DNA of 64,000 nucleotides, from NCBI GenBank assembly GCA_902385255.1, contig CABMEV010000005.1, positions 62,001 to 126,000 of the forward strand, given 5' to 3'. The DNA is from Candidatus Tiddalikarchaeum anstoanum (GTDB taxonomy: Archaea > Nanobdellota > Nanobdellia > Tiddalikarchaeales > Tiddalikarchaeaceae). The notes under the pieces are model-generated. The model was not told the DNA's origin and did not search any database. It worked only from the letters and a program-made list of their open reading frames with translations. Shown here one piece after another: positions 43,531-53,742 of the stretch. Made by a program: the position numbers and the translations under genes. Numbering within the stretch: the stretch's first letter is position 1; every line of letters begins with the position of its first letter.

Positions 43531-44863
43531 GTAAGTATGGCACCATGTCTGATACTGGCACTCTCTGCCCTTTCTTCCCGCAAAATCCGCCCATTAAGCC
43601 GTCACCGTATTCGTTTCCAACATGCCTGATATTCTTCATCAATTTTTTCAAGTCACCGCTTAATGTCACACCTTTCAAGCTCTCTATTTCCTCTCCTTCT
43701 TTTATGACAAACGCTTCCTCTGCTTTGAAGCTGAAAATCCCAGTGAGGGAGTCAACAGCTCCGCCGATACTGCCGGAAACTAATAAGCCGTTTTTTAATT
43801 CGTGAATTAACTCATCCTTCTTCATGCTGCCTTTTTCTACAACCGTGTTTGACATTCTTGGAATAGGTATTGCTAAAGGATTGTCCATTCTGCCGTTCGC
43901 CGTCTTTTTCAATCCGTCTATGTCGTAATAGGATGATAAGTCATTGATGAAGTTTACAACAACACCTTTATCTATGAGCATTGAAGGCTTGCTTTTTATC
44001 CCCTCATCATCAAAAACATAAGATCCCCATAAGTGAGGTATTGTAGGGTCGTCGTAAAGAGTCAGGAAGTCTGGCCCGACTTTTTCATTAAGCGCTAAAC
44101 ATGTGCCCTTCTCCCTTAAGTTATCAGCTTCTAATGCGTGGCCTACTGCTTCGTGGAAGAATAACCCGCCCATTTCCGGGTCTATTATTATATTATAATT
44201 TCCGCAATTAACGTTTTTGGCATTTATTAATCGTTTAAGTTTCTCTTCCGTTTTTTTAATTTCAGATTCTATGTTAAACATGTTAAATAGTTCGAATCCT
44301 AATTTTCCTCTTTTTATCATTGCTGTCTCTTCAAGATTTGCCCCGCCGACTACGTGTGATACCATCTCAGAAAAATCACGCTCCTGCTTTATATTTGAGC
44401 CAAGGGAATTAATGGTTGTAGATTTTCCCCTGCTGAAAATTATTGTTGTCTCAACGTTCTTAATCTCGGGATAAGTATAATACTTGTTGATGTCGCCAAT
44501 TAGTTTTATTTTCTCCTCGTCACTTTTTAAAAAAGGGTTTATTTTCGCGTCGCTCTTAACAACACATTTGTTGAAACTTAATTCTTTCAACACTGTCTTA
44601 TTCCTGATATTCTTCGAAGCGTTAAGCGCCAGTTTATAACTCTTGTCAAAAAGTTTAGGGATGTCTTTCTTTATCGTCGTTGCTGAAAGGCCCCATCCTC
44701 CGTTTACAAGCATCCTTACACCGTATGACTCGCTGCTTGATTTTATGAAAGATAAGAGTTCGTTATTCCTCTGTATTAATGCTTCTTTTTCATTAGAAAC
44801 CTGGTTGAATTGGACTATGCTCGCTTTGTTTTCAAATTTTTTAATTAAACTTTCAGCGTTCAT
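43502..44863 (-). CDS. tldD: TldD metalloprotease
   Basis: The active subunit of the TldD/TldE peptidase. The zinc motif [13 protein letters not shown] has HEAVGH at residues 237-242. The following GSYVFDDEG and the C-terminal cysteine region ([14 protein letters not shown] near 430) agree with the family, as does the length of 453. It overlaps lonB by four bases and tldE by 29. Placement directly after Lon suggests that peptides released by Lon or Cdc48-linked degradation are trimmed by TldDE; this is inference. Confidence 0.93.
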   Translation of the reverse strand: MNAESLIKKFENKASIVQFNQVSNEKEALIQRNNELLSFIKSSSESYGVRMLVNGGWGLSATTIKKDIPKLFDKSYKLALNASKNIRNKTVLKELSFNKCVVKSDAKINPFLKSDEEKIKLIGDINKYYTYPEIKNVETTIIFSRGKSTTINSLGSNIKQERDFSEMVSHVVGGANLEETAMIKRGKLGFELFNMFNIESEIKKTEEKLKRLINAKNVNCGNYNIIIDPEMGGLFFHEAVGHALEADNLREKGTCLALNEKVGPDFLTLYDDPTIPHLWGSYVFDDEGIKSKPSMLIDKGVVVNFINDLSSYYDIDGLKKTANGRMDNPLAIPIPRMSNTVVEKGSMKKDELIHELKNGLLVSGSIGGAVDSLTGIFSFKAEEAFVIKEGEEIESLKGVTLSGDLKKLMKNIRHVGNEYGDGLMGGFCGKKGQRVPVSDMVPYLLVEGVSVGN

Positions 44864-46794
44864 CTTATTATCTTTTTGATTTTCTTAACTATTGTCTCAC
44901 GCTGCTTGGTTTCTGATAGTGCGGATTCTATTACGTCGCTGATGTTTTCTACAGGAATTAATTCTATACCATTGCTTCTCAAATTTGGTATTACATCTTC
45001 AAGATTCAATTTTGGAAGTATTACTCTTTTTATTCCGGCTTCTTTAGCAGCTTCTATCTTAGCATTTATTCCGCCTATAGGAAGCACTTCACCCCTGATG
45101 CTTAAACTTCCTGTCATTGCAGTATCCTGCCTTACAGGTATGTTTTCAAGCGCTGAGATTACAGCTGTTGCTATTGACACTGAAGCACTGTCTCCTTCAA
45201 CTCCTGAATAACTCATCACGAATTGTATATTAGTATCATACCTTGTTTTCATCTCTTCGCCCTTGTATTTCTTGATTACTGCAAATACGTTCTTTACGGC
45301 TTCCTGAGCTATCTTTCCAAGCTTTCCTGTAGCTATTACTTCGCTTATCCCTTCCTTGGATGTTGGTGTTACAGTCGCTTCTATAGGCATTACTATGCCG
45401 CTGTCGCTTGCAGTTCCAAGCACTGCTAAGCCGTTGACCCTTCCCACTTCAGCACCGCTGTTTAATATTATGTTATAATCCTTGTTCTGTTCGATGAATT
45501 CCTGGACCATTTGTTTTTCAAGGCTTGCAGCTACAATCTTGGCGGATTCGACGTCTTCTGCGCTTACTGTTTTTTCATTTTTCTCCCTTGCTATGTCTCC
45601 TGCAGCTCGAACCAGTCCTCCAAGTTCTCTTAATTTTAATGATAATTTTTTCTTTCTGCCGCTTATTCTTCTTGAAGCTTTAATTATTTCAATGACTGCT
45701 TCTTTTGTAAATGCTGGAATTTTTCCTTTCTCATTCTTTATTTCCTGTGCTACGAATTGCGCGTATTTTTTCCTGTTATCTGCCGTATCATCTATCATAT
45801 TGTTCATGAATATCTCGTAGCCGCCTCCGCGGATTCTGCTTCTTAATGGCGGAAGTATTCCTCGAATGCTGTTTTCATTGCCTGCAGCAACCAGGATAAA
45901 GTCGCATGGTACCGGGTCTGTTTTTACCATTGCTCCGGCGCTTCTCTCGCTTCTTCCTGTTATAGGTAGTTTCTTCTCCTGCATTGCAGATAATAATTCC
46001 ACCTGGCTTTCAATGCTTAATGTTGCGATTTCATCTATGAATAATACTCCGCTGTTTGCTTTGTGAACGGCTCCTGCTTCAACCCTCTCGTGCGCAGGGG
46101 TTCCGAGTCCTCCGCTCTGGAATGGGTCGTGCCTGACATCTCCAAGAAGCGCTCCTTCATGAGTGCTTGTTGCATCAATGAAAGGTGCTTGTTCAAGTTC
46201 TGCATTGTCAACTAATACTTTAGGCTTTAGTATCTTAACCATTCTCTGGCTCAGGCTTTTTCCTAATGTGAAAAGCGCCATCGCGCCAAGTGAGAATATC
46301 GTAACGAAGAATGTGAAGCTTATCCTGTTCGCAGCCTGCAGTACGTCGCTCTCTTTTGATAATATAAAATAATTAACTATTCCGTAGATTATGCTGATTA
46401 CTCCGAATATTATGAACATTGTATACATCGAATTATTGTCATTTCCGTTCTGTAATAACTGCGCCGGGGGTGTGGCGTTTAATATGCGTCTTCCTGTTCC
46501 TGCCGGCACTGCCTGTATTTTTGGATTATTCTCATCGCGCTGGTTAGGGAGGCATAATAAGTCAACTAGTTTAGATTTTGGTAATAATTGCGCCAATGCC
46601 TGGCCTAGCATGCTTTTTCCGGTTCCAGGCTCCCCAAGTAGTAAAACGTTTCGTCGCTGCTTTGCGGCTTTTTTTATGATTTCAACTGCTTTATCCTGTC
46701 CTATAACTTGGTTGATTATATGCTCGTCTATTTTTAGTTCATCAGTTGTCTTAAAATCTAATTCGGGGTACTCGTCAGACTTGGTCATATTCAA
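44860..46794 (-). CDS. lonB: Archaeal membrane-anchored Lon protease (LonB)
   Basis: An ATP-dependent protease at the cytoplasmic face of the membrane. Walker A GEPGTGKS is at 54-61. Two membrane helices (about 124-145 and 158-178) are inserted in the ATPase, as in all archaeal LonB, and Walker B LFIDE is at 251-255. The protease domain holds the Ser-Lys dyad: Ser536 in EGDSAS and Lys579 in GGINAKIEA. Length 644 is typical. It overlaps tldD by four bases and follows the PRC-barrel gene by 30. Confidence 0.95.
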   Translation of the reverse strand: MNMTKSDEYPELDFKTTDELKIDEHIINQVIGQDKAVEIIKKAAKQRRNVLLLGEPGTGKSMLGQALAQLLPKSKLVDLLCLPNQRDENNPKIQAVPAGTGRRILNATPPAQLLQNGNDNNSMYTMFIIFGVISIIYGIVNYFILSKESDVLQAANRISFTFFVTIFSLGAMALFTLGKSLSQRMVKILKPKVLVDNAELEQAPFIDATSTHEGALLGDVRHDPFQSGGLGTPAHERVEAGAVHKANSGVLFIDEIATLSIESQVELLSAMQEKKLPITGRSERSAGAMVKTDPVPCDFILVAAGNENSIRGILPPLRSRIRGGGYEIFMNNMIDDTADNRKKYAQFVAQEIKNEKGKIPAFTKEAVIEIIKASRRISGRKKKLSLKLRELGGLVRAAGDIAREKNEKTVSAEDVESAKIVAASLEKQMVQEFIEQNKDYNIILNSGAEVGRVNGLAVLGTASDSGIVMPIEATVTPTSKEGISEVIATGKLGKIAQEAVKNVFAVIKKYKGEEMKTRYDTNIQFVMSYSGVEGDSASVSIATAVISALENIPVRQDTAMTGSLSIRGEVLPIGGINAKIEAAKEAGIKRVILPKLNLEDVIPNLRSNGIELIPVENISDVIESALSETKQRETIVKKIKKIIR

Positions 46795-46824
46795 ATAGTA
46801 AAAATATCAGAATTAAAAAAGTTG

Positions 46825-47139
46825 CTACTCTGCTTCTTCGTTTGATTCTGCACCTTTTTTCTTTTCATTTTGCTCAGTATTCTTTTCTGTATAAGCAGGT
46901 ACTGCTGTTTTTGAGATTATCATCACGTCGCCTATTGCATTTACTAAACCTTGTGGTATTATAACGCCTTTAGCTGAACTCATTATTTTGGATAGTAATG
47001 AATTATTTGTTGATTTTATCTTCCAGCCGTATACTTTATTGTTTTGTATGAATCCTTCTTCAACTTCTCCGAAGAAGTCTCCAAGTTCCGTGTACACTTT
47101 ACGGCCTTTTGTTTCATTCAGACTTACTAGTTTCACCAT
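46825..47139 (-). CDS. PRC-barrel domain protein
   Basis: A small protein of 104 residues: a PRC beta-barrel (MVKLVSLNETKGRKVYTELGDFFGEVEEG ... GVIIPQGLVNAIGDVMII), then a charged tail (EKNTEQNEKKKG ... EEAE). PRC barrels in archaea occur in RNA-processing and cell-division (CdvA-like) proteins. The start chosen is ATG 47139, where the domain begins; a longer frame to 47181 adds residues that overlap scpB. The 26-base overlap with scpB suggests coupled translation with the condensin subunits. Confidence 0.78.
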   Translation of the reverse strand: MVKLVSLNETKGRKVYTELGDFFGEVEEGFIQNNKVYGWKIKSTNNSLLSKIMSSAKGVIIPQGLVNAIGDVMIISKTAVPAYTEKNTEQNEKKKGAESNEEAE

Positions 47140-47632
47140 GCATATCCTCATCCTCGTCGTTAAATATAAACTTTTCTTCACCTTTCGTTATATTAAAGTA
47201 TTCGAAGAACTTGTCAGAGAGTACGAGCTTGAAAGTCTTCCCGAACGGCTCCAGTTTGATGAAATCGTACTCTTTAAGCTTGTTTATGTGGTCGTAAGCT
47301 TTGTTTCCGCGGATTCGAACAACTTCTCCCTGTGTTATTCCATTCTTCCATGCTACCACGCTTAACGTTTTTATTAATGATTTTGAGAACTCCTGCGGTA
47401 TTAGTTCCGTGACGTTTGAAATGAGGCTCCTGTCTACGCTTAACCTGTAAAGGTCATTATAGTTTATGAGTGTTATAGCACTGTCTCTTTCTTTGTAACC
47501 ATCATTTAATTCTTTCAGGGCTTTTGTTATCTCCTCTTCGGGGACGTTAATCCTCTCGGCTAACTCCTTAATTTTCAGTCCTTCGCTTATTATGAATAAT
47601 AATGCTTCAACCCGCTTCTTAATATTGCTCAT
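47114..47632 (-). CDS. scpB: ScpB, condensin kleisin-interacting subunit
   Basis: A double winged-helix protein that binds the kleisin ScpA in the SMC-ScpAB complex. The first domain begins KKRVEALLFIISEGLKIKELAERI. The second carries ALKTLSVVAW-like sequence (SLIKTLSVVAWKNGITQGEV near 83) with RIRGNKAYDHINKL, typical of ScpB. Length 172 is normal. scpA is 29 bases upstream; SMC itself lies at 53743 on the other strand. Confidence 0.9.
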   Translation of the reverse strand: MSNIKKRVEALLFIISEGLKIKELAERINVPEEEITKALKELNDGYKERDSAITLINYNDLYRLSVDRSLISNVTELIPQEFSKSLIKTLSVVAWKNGITQGEVVRIRGNKAYDHINKLKEYDFIKLEPFGKTFKLVLSDKFFEYFNITKGEEKFIFNDEDEDMHGETSKSE

Positions 47633-47661
47633 ATTTTAACCTTCAATTCGTTGTTTTTATT

Positions 47662-48417
47662 TTAAACTTGTGCTGTTACTATTTCTGGCATCTTTATTGA
47701 AATGTCTCCAAATTGCACTTTCTGGGATATTTCTATTTTTCCGTCATTGCTTAAGTGCAGTAATGGGACGAACGTCCATACTATGTCTTTTTTCTCGTTT
47801 GATGGTACTAATTCTTTGAATAATAATTCTTCCCTTCTTAAGTTTTGGAATGCGTTGACTATGTTATTATATAATTGTTTTATTTTCTCTGTTATGTCCA
47901 CTGCAACTACATCTGCGTGATAGTTCATCTTCTCCTTTAATTCCTGTTTTCTGACATCACGCCTGTCCTGTACTTCTATAGCTTCTCTTAATGCCGCAAC
48001 GAGGTCGTCTACGCTGACTGGCCGCATCCTTTCCCTTGGGGTTCTTAAGTCCACCGTGACGCCTGATTCTTTGAATGATTGTTTCAGTCCGTAATTTTTG
48101 AACTCGCTTACCATGTATTCGACGTCTAAATCTTCAAGGAATTCCTCAAAGTACTCTTCAGGTATGTTTAAGAATTCGTTGACGTTGAATTCATCGCTTT
48201 TCATTTTTAGTAGTATTGCTGATGCGAGGAGGAATTTTCCGCAGAGCTTGAAGTCTATGTGCTCCAATCCCATTACGGCTTCTCTGTACTTGTCTGCTAA
48301 GAATTTGACGTCTATATCCCATGGGTTCACGTTTTCTTTTTTAATTATATCTCTAAGTAGTCCTTCCCATGTTAATTCTCTGCTCATTATGAGCTCGTAT
48401 ATTTTTAGATCGTCCAT
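47662..48417 (-). CDS. scpA: ScpA, condensin kleisin subunit
   Basis: The kleisin that bridges the SMC heads in chromosome compaction and segregation. The N-terminal domain has NPWDIDVKFLADKYREAV near 31-48 and LASAILLKMKSDE near 65, both typical. The C-terminal winged helix ends with HLSNDGKIEISQKVQFGDISI. The 251-residue length fits. It is 39 bases downstream of the Cdc48 gene, so the AAA ATPase and condensin parts are probably on one message. Confidence 0.92.
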   Translation of the reverse strand: MDDLKIYELIMSRELTWEGLLRDIIKKENVNPWDIDVKFLADKYREAVMGLEHIDFKLCGKFLLASAILLKMKSDEFNVNEFLNIPEEYFEEFLEDLDVEYMVSEFKNYGLKQSFKESGVTVDLRTPRERMRPVSVDDLVAALREAIEVQDRRDVRKQELKEKMNYHADVVAVDITEKIKQLYNNIVNAFQNLRREELLFKELVPSNEKKDIVWTFVPLLHLSNDGKIEISQKVQFGDISIKMPEIVTAQV

Positions 48418-48456
48418 AAAATTAAAAAAATGTAAGGATGGGATTTATTAAAAAGT

Positions 48457-51273
48457 CTACCCTAAGTAGCTTAATCCCTTCTTTACCTCCTCTTTTGTTA
48501 ATTCTTTCTGGTGCTCTGAAAATCCCTTGTACAATTTGACTTCACTCGGATCTATGCTTGGCTTTGAATTCTTGAGTGCTTTGTCAAAATGCAGTTTCTT
48601 AACTTTGTCGCATTTTATGTCCTCTCTTAGAGCGAGCATCGCTGCTTCTCTGCATAATCCTTCGATATCTGCGCCGCTGTAATTCTCAGTGGCTTTTGCA
48701 AGCTCCTCGATATCAACATCTTTGTCCAACGGCATCCCATGTGTATGCACCTTGAATATTGTCAGCCTTGCTTTCTCATCAGGAGGAGGAACTAGTATTA
48801 ATCTGTCAAGTCTTCCAGGCCTCATCATTGCTGAGTCTACAAGGTCAGGCCTGTTTGTTGCCGCGATTATAATTACATTATTTAACTCCTCAAGCCCGTC
48901 AATCTCTGTTAATAACTGGTTAACAACTTGTTCCGTGACATTATTTCCTGACTCGCCGCCTCTTCTAGGCACTAATGAATCCACTTCATCAAAAAATATT
49001 ATGCAAGGGGCAACTTGTCTTGCTTTTCTGAACGTTTCCCTGACTGCTTTCTCAGATTCTCCAACCCATTTTGATAATAGTTCCGGTCCTTTTATTGAAA
49101 TAAAGTTCATCTCTGTCTCTTTAGCCACTGCTTTTACCAGAAGGGTTTTTCCTGTTCCGGGAGGCCCGTATAATAATATTCCTTTTGGAGGCTTAATTCC
49201 AAGTCTTCTGAAAGATTCCGGATTCTTAACCGGCCATTCAACACTTTCAATAAGCTGCTGCTTTACCTCTTCTAATCCTCCTATATCACTCCAGTGGACG
49301 TTTGGTATCTGCACTAAGACTTCTCTCATTGCGCTCGGCCTCACAATCCTTAATGCGTCCCCAAAGTCATCCTTCATGTTGACCTTGATTTTTTGAAGCA
49401 GTTCCGACGGAACTTTTTCATTCTTATTCCAGTCTATTGAAGGTATAATCCTTCTTATTACAAACATTGCAGCTTCCTTGCATAACGATTCAAGGTCTGC
49501 TCCGACAAAACCAAAAGTCTTATTTGCTAAATTATCCAGGTCTTTGAGTATGCCTTTGCTTCGCACTTCATCATAAAAAGACTTGCTTAATATTGAAAGC
49601 GAGATTAAGTCTGCGATTACATCACGGAGTTCTGATGATAACTTGTTCTCTGTTATTTCAAGGAATTTAATCCTGGCATCCGCGCTTGAGCCTGTCCATA
49701 ATTCTTTGGAATGCTCTATGTCCGCAATGTTTTTTGCAAGCTCATAAATCTTAGCTTTGTTCTTTGAGAAATAATCGCTTATCTTTTTGGATAGTTTCAT
49801 CTCAGCCTGCAATAAGGATATTTTTTTGGAAACATCAGATATTTCCTTTTTCTTTGAATCTATCTTGGAGTTGACCTGGTTTAACTGGTTCACAACCCTG
49901 CCTAATAATGTTTCATCTTTTTTCTCCTTGATTTTTTCAAGGTCGGTTAACCTCTCCTGCAGCGTTTCAAAATCCTCCTTAAGCTCTTCCTCTTTTTTAA
50001 CAGCTAGTTTTAATTCCTCATTTTTTTTCGGGATATCATCCTCAATATATTTGAGCAGCGTGTTAGCAGCTAAATCGCTGTAAAATCCCCCTTCCAACGG
50101 CATGTTACGAGTATGTATCTTAAGTATCTCAAGCCTTCCTGTCTTGTCTGGCACTCCGATTTCTATCTCCCTGTCAAAACGTCCGGGTCGTCTTAGGGCT
50201 GGGTCTAATGCGTTCGGGCGGTTAGTTGCAGCAATAACTATCACTTTACCTCTTGATTTCAATCCGTCCATTAATGCAAGAAGCTGTGCAACAACTCGTC
50301 TTTCTACTTCACCGACGCTTTCCTCTCTCTTGCTTGCTATCGCGTCTATCTCATCTATGAATATTATTGAAGGTGCTTTTTTTTCGGCATCATCGAATAT
50401 TTTACGAAGGTGCTTTTCAGCTTCTCCGACCCATTTGCTCATTATCTCCGGGCCGTTTAGGCTGATAAAGTTGGCATCACTCTCGCTGGCAACTGCTTTT
50501 GCAAGAAGAGTCTTACCTGTTCCAGGAGGTCCGTATAATAAAACTCCTTTTGGAGGCTGAACTCCTAATCTTTCGAAAACTTCTGGGTGGCGCATTGGAA
50601 GCTCCACCATTTCCCTTACTTTTTTTACTTCTTCAGTTAGTCCTCCAATGTCTTCGTAAGTTATCTCAGGCATCTTTTCTTTAATTGTGACAGGCTGGTC
50701 GCTGTATTCAATTTCCGTTAACTCAGTAATTAGTACGTTGCCTTTGGGCGAGACGTCTGATATTACCAATTTAATTTCTTGTCCGCCAAGACCCATGCCG
50801 AAACCGAATAATTCATCTTCGGCCAGCATGTTAAAGATGTCAGATATTGGGTCGCCGACGCCGCTCCTTCGTCTTCTTCCGCTGCCTAACGTTACTATAT
50901 CATCTTTTCTTACAGCTCTCCCTAATAAGTTCATTTTGAAAAACTGAGGATTTGCTTGTATTTTAAAATCAGATGCAGGTGAAACAACCACTTTTTTCGC
51001 TTCGCTGTACTCTGCTTTTCTTACAGTTACTGTTTCTCCAACTCCGCTTTTGCTGTTCCATCTTGTATAACCGTCCATCCTTATTATTCTAAGACCTATA
51101 TCGCGCGGATAACAGCGGTCAATCGTTGCAACAGTCGTCTTATCGCCGATTATTTCTACAGGATCCCCCTTATTTATACCAAGCTCTTTCATGACTTGGG
51201 AATCGATGCGTACCAGCCCTTTTCCTATGTCATCCTGCTGGGCTTCCGCCACTCTTAATTGAATATCACTCAT
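48457..51273 (-). CDS. cdc48: Cdc48/VCP-type AAA+ unfoldase with a large insertion in D1
   Basis: A hexameric protein unfoldase. The N-terminal double-psi barrel domain covers 1-185. D1 has Walker A GPPGTGKT at 248-255 and Walker B IIFIDEID at 303-310. D2 has GPPGTGKT at 703-710 and IIFFDEVD at 758-765. Archaeal Cdc48 is usually 730-810 residues; this one is 938. The excess lies between RNMPL (about 393) and [14 protein letters not shown] (from 581), the border between the large and small parts of D1. About 175 residues rich in Lys/Glu heptads predict coiled coils. The small part of D1 is otherwise complete. It overlaps the regulator gene upstream by eight bases. Confidence 0.95.
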   Translation of the reverse strand: MSDIQLRVAEAQQDDIGKGLVRIDSQVMKELGINKGDPVEIIGDKTTVATIDRCYPRDIGLRIIRMDGYTRWNSKSGVGETVTVRKAEYSEAKKVVVSPASDFKIQANPQFFKMNLLGRAVRKDDIVTLGSGRRRRSGVGDPISDIFNMLAEDELFGFGMGLGGQEIKLVISDVSPKGNVLITELTEIEYSDQPVTIKEKMPEITYEDIGGLTEEVKKVREMVELPMRHPEVFERLGVQPPKGVLLYGPPGTGKTLLAKAVASESDANFISLNGPEIMSKWVGEAEKHLRKIFDDAEKKAPSIIFIDEIDAIASKREESVGEVERRVVAQLLALMDGLKSRGKVIVIAATNRPNALDPALRRPGRFDREIEIGVPDKTGRLEILKIHTRNMPLEGGFYSDLAANTLLKYIEDDIPKKNEELKLAVKKEEELKEDFETLQERLTDLEKIKEKKDETLLGRVVNQLNQVNSKIDSKKKEISDVSKKISLLQAEMKLSKKISDYFSKNKAKIYELAKNIADIEHSKELWTGSSADARIKFLEITENKLSSELRDVIADLISLSILSKSFYDEVRSKGILKDLDNLANKTFGFVGADLESLCKEAAMFVIRRIIPSIDWNKNEKVPSELLQKIKVNMKDDFGDALRIVRPSAMREVLVQIPNVHWSDIGGLEEVKQQLIESVEWPVKNPESFRRLGIKPPKGILLYGPPGTGKTLLVKAVAKETEMNFISIKGPELLSKWVGESEKAVRETFRKARQVAPCIIFFDEVDSLVPRRGGESGNNVTEQVVNQLLTEIDGLEELNNVIIIAATNRPDLVDSAMMRPGRLDRLILVPPPDEKARLTIFKVHTHGMPLDKDVDIEELAKATENYSGADIEGLCREAAMLALREDIKCDKVKKLHFDKALKNSKPSIDPSEVKLYKGFSEHQKELTKEEVKKGLSYLG

Positions 51274-51571
51274 TATTATTACCTCCCTGAAATGTAAAAA
51301 CTATCTTCCTTACAATTACTATAGGCTTTTTTGTTCTCCCCTCGCCATGGAAACTTATAATATGGTTTTTCTGAAGGAGCACTAAATCTTCAAAAACGTT
51401 CTTCACGTTCCTGTCTAGAACCCTTGAGAGCTCGCGGATACTATGCGGCTCCTCTTTCATAATTACTTTAATCATTTCTATACGCTTCTCAGTCAGGCAT
51501 TCAAGTATGCTAAACTGGTCGAGCATTTTTTTCTTTTCCTTCTCAAATTCCTCAAAAAAAGCCTCAATCAT
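51266..51571 (-). CDS. Winged-helix transcription regulator
   Basis: A 101-residue DNA-binding protein. A short helical start ([16 protein letters not shown]) precedes a winged helix: [30 protein letters not shown], then the recognition helix [15 protein letters not shown], and a wing ([15 protein letters not shown]). It resembles archaeal HVO_A0114-type regulators. Start chosen at ATG 51571, 26 bases from the TATA box, implying a leaderless message; TTG at 51589 would lie upstream of the predicted transcript start. It is the first gene of the Cdc48 cluster and may autoregulate through the inverted repeat at 51572-51628. Confidence 0.82.
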   Translation of the reverse strand: MIEAFFEEFEKEKKKMLDQFSILECLTEKRIEMIKVIMKEEPHSIRELSRVLDRNVKNVFEDLVLLQKNHIISFHGEGRTKKPIVIVRKIVFTFQGGNNNE

Positions 51572-51628
51572 TGTTGGTATAGAATACAAACAATAAGTAT
51601 TTATAAATGTTGTGCTGAAATACCAACA
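51572..51628 (-). promoter_or_regulatory. Promoter with a 9-bp inverted repeat around the TATA box (likely operator)
   Basis: A perfect inverted repeat TGTTGGTAT (51572-51580) and ATACCAACA (51620-51628) is centred at 51600. A TATA box, minus-strand ATTTATAAATA at 51598-51608, sits in the middle. One arm overlaps the predicted transcript start beside the ATG, and the other lies upstream of the TATA box. A dimeric regulator bound to the arms would block TBP or polymerase. The adjacent winged-helix gene is the obvious candidate; this link is inferred. Confidence 0.6.
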
Positions 51629-51648
51629 TGAGTTAGATTAAGGTAATT

Positions 51649-52155
51649 TCAGAATTTATTATCTGTTCGCTGCTGAAATTTTTTATGGGTTGCAAAATTG
51701 GAGAGCACTTCTTCCAGAAATCCTAAATCTAGTTTTTCAACCTTTATGGAGCCAGGAGTTAAATCGCTGTCTTTTACAATAGACCATCCCTTGAATGGGT
51801 TGTAGTAGGAATAGCCGACTATTTCATAATAAGATCCCCTACTAATAACTTCATTTATGATTTTTGCATTTATAAAATACTTTGAGTTTTTTGCAGAGAA
51901 TTTCATTTGATGCAAATAAACGTACTTGCTTAAGATATCATCCGCTATCGCTGCGCAACCAACAGAATTATTGCTCCTCGCAACGAAATTAGATGATGTA
52001 AAACCATATGAAACAGCATCGTTGCCAACACTCTTATTAGCGGGCTGGACAAAATATGAAATTATATTCTCATACGTTGGCAAGTTCTTAAGGACTGCAT
52101 TGCTGCCTGAATTTCTGACAGGTCTTAATTTTCCAAAAGGGCTTTTTTGTTTCAT
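51649..52155 (-). CDS. Hypothetical protein, 168 residues
   Basis: Not recognised. A soluble alpha/beta protein, basic at the N-terminus (MKQKSPFGKLRPVR), with aromatic-rich strands in the second half (GSYYEIVGYSYYNPFKGW near 110-127) and a polar tail. A single cysteine lies in SVGCAAIADDIL near 66. There is no signal peptide or membrane helix. It sits between the Cdc48 regulator promoter and the HAD gene, each about 50 bases or more away, and seems to be transcribed alone. Confidence 0.6.
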   Translation of the reverse strand: MKQKSPFGKLRPVRNSGSNAVLKNLPTYENIISYFVQPANKSVGNDAVSYGFTSSNFVARSNNSVGCAAIADDILSKYVYLHQMKFSAKNSKYFINAKIINEVISRGSYYEIVGYSYYNPFKGWSIVKDSDLTPGSIKVEKLDLGFLEEVLSNFATHKKFQQRTDNKF

Positions 52156-52203
52156 AACCGAGAGGAATAAAAATTAATACTTATATAAAAACTTATGTAG
52201 TCA

Positions 52204-52857
52204 TCAGATAATAGTCCATCCATTCTTCCTTGCAAAAGTTAAAAGTTCAGCATCAGGGTTAACTGCAACAGGATGGCCAACAGCCATCAGCACCTTCAAA
52301 TCATTAATGCTGTTGCCGTAAGCGTAAGAATCCTTCAAAGAGACTTTGAATTTTTTGGCAATCCTCCTCATTACAACCAATCTGTCTTTTCCTGTCAGGT
52401 AAGGCGTTCTGAGTTTGCTTGTATAAACATTATTTCTGACCGCTAAACGCGTGCCAATCGAATAATCAAAACTTAATAACTTGCCAAGAGCAGATACTAA
52501 CTCATTGGGGCTTGCGCTTATCAAAAACAATTTATGCCCCCTTCGTCTATGATTGTTAAGCTCTGACAGCATATTCTTGCGTATATTATTGAACTCAATT
52601 GGTGCATATTTAAGCGCTGCATATTGAATCTTGCTTTGCTTAACGCCTTTTACTGACAACGCCCATAAAGTATCAAAGCCCTGTATGTATCCTTCAACAT
52701 CACTTGTTAAAAAATCATAAAATGCTTTTAATGTCGGTATTAAAACATCAAAATTTATCTGCAATAATTTTTTATTTATCAAAAAACGCGCAAAGCGCAA
52801 ACCTGCAGTGCCATTAACAAGTGTGCCATCGAGATCAAAAAAAACTCCAGTATTCAT
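52204..52857 (-). CDS. HAD-superfamily IB phosphatase (SerB-like)
   Basis: A 217-residue phosphatase. Motif I FFDLDGTLV at 6-14 with the nucleophile and acid aspartates, motif II LFLISASPNE near 104, and motif IV YGNSINDLKVL near 175 are complete. A helical C1 cap (about 18-95) matches subfamily IB, which includes phosphoserine phosphatase and phospholipid phosphatases. The substrate cannot be fixed. It is divergent from the MinD-like gene with a short shared promoter region. Confidence 0.85.
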   Translation of the reverse strand: MNTGVFFDLDGTLVNGTAGLRFARFLINKKLLQINFDVLIPTLKAFYDFLTSDVEGYIQGFDTLWALSVKGVKQSKIQYAALKYAPIEFNNIRKNMLSELNNHRRRGHKLFLISASPNELVSALGKLLSFDYSIGTRLAVRNNVYTSKLRTPYLTGKDRLVVMRRIAKKFKVSLKDSYAYGNSINDLKVLMAVGHPVAVNPDAELLTFARKNGWTII

Positions 52858-52940
52858 AGAAGAATAAAATATGCAGGACTATTTATTATTTTTTGCAATT
52901 AGTTAAGTATAAAAAGCTAAAGAGCCTCAATTATAAAATC

Positions 52941-53705
52941 ATGTCTCGGGTAATCGGAGTAGCAAGTGTTAAAGGCGGCGTTGGAAAAACAACAATCGTT
53001 ACAAATCTGGCAACAACTCTTTCAAAAATGGGTTATAAAGTTCTCGCAATTGATACAAATATTACAGGCGCAAACTTAGGACTGCATCTTGGAGTATCAT
53101 CAAGGAATATATTAACTATACATGACGTTCTAAAAAACAGCATAGATATTAAAGAGGCAATATACAAGCACCAGTTAGGCTTCCACGTGCTTCTGGGAGG
53201 CATATATCTTGAGGATTTGAATAATACTAAAATGTCAGTATTCAAAGAAAAATTAAACAGCATAAAAAAAGAATATGATATAGTGCTTTTAGACTGCGCT
53301 GCAGGCCTTGGTGATGAGGCATTAAACGCTATCAATTCGAGCGATGAATTATTAGTTGTCACGAATCCTGAACTTCCATCAGTTGCTGACGCGTACAAAG
53401 TGGTTGAGTATGCGCAAAATAACTGGCTTCCAATATCAGGAATAGTTGTTAACAAATCAAAAGACGGCAAGTATCAGGATATAAACCTGAAAGACGTCGA
53501 AGAAATATTAGGCAAAAAAGTTTTACAGTCAATCCCTGAAGAAAAAGAAGTCGAACACAGCGTTAATCTGAAAAAACCGGTAGTGAACATGTTTCCTAAC
53601 GCAAAAAGCAGCGTTAGTTTGCAGAAATTAGCCTATAAACTGGTCGGAAAAGAGTACAAAGAAGAGAAAACATTCATTCAAAAAATATTAGGATTCTTTT
53701 CATAA
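52941..53705 (+). CDS. MinD/ParA-like ATPase
   Basis: A P-loop ATPase of the SIMIBI class. The deviant Walker A KGGVGKTT at 11-18 carries the signature lysine. Walker A' is LAIDTNITGANLGLHLG near 35-51 and Walker B VLLDCAAGLGDEAL near 117. VVTNPELPSVADAYK near 141 fits the MinD subgroup. Such proteins place division or surface machinery, or partition DNA. The start chosen is ATG 52941, where the family begins; an upstream TTG at 52893 adds only unrelated residues. Smc follows 37 bases later on the same strand. Confidence 0.9.
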   Translation: MSRVIGVASVKGGVGKTTIVTNLATTLSKMGYKVLAIDTNITGANLGLHLGVSSRNILTIHDVLKNSIDIKEAIYKHQLGFHVLLGGIYLEDLNNTKMSVFKEKLNSIKKEYDIVLLDCAAGLGDEALNAINSSDELLVVTNPELPSVADAYKVVEYAQNNWLPISGIVVNKSKDGKYQDINLKDVEEILGKKVLQSIPEEKEVEHSVNLKKPVVNMFPNAKSSVSLQKLAYKLVGKEYKEEKTFIQKILGFFS

Positions 53706-53742
53706 AGTATTAAAAACATCGGAAGCATTTTCTTATAAGTCT

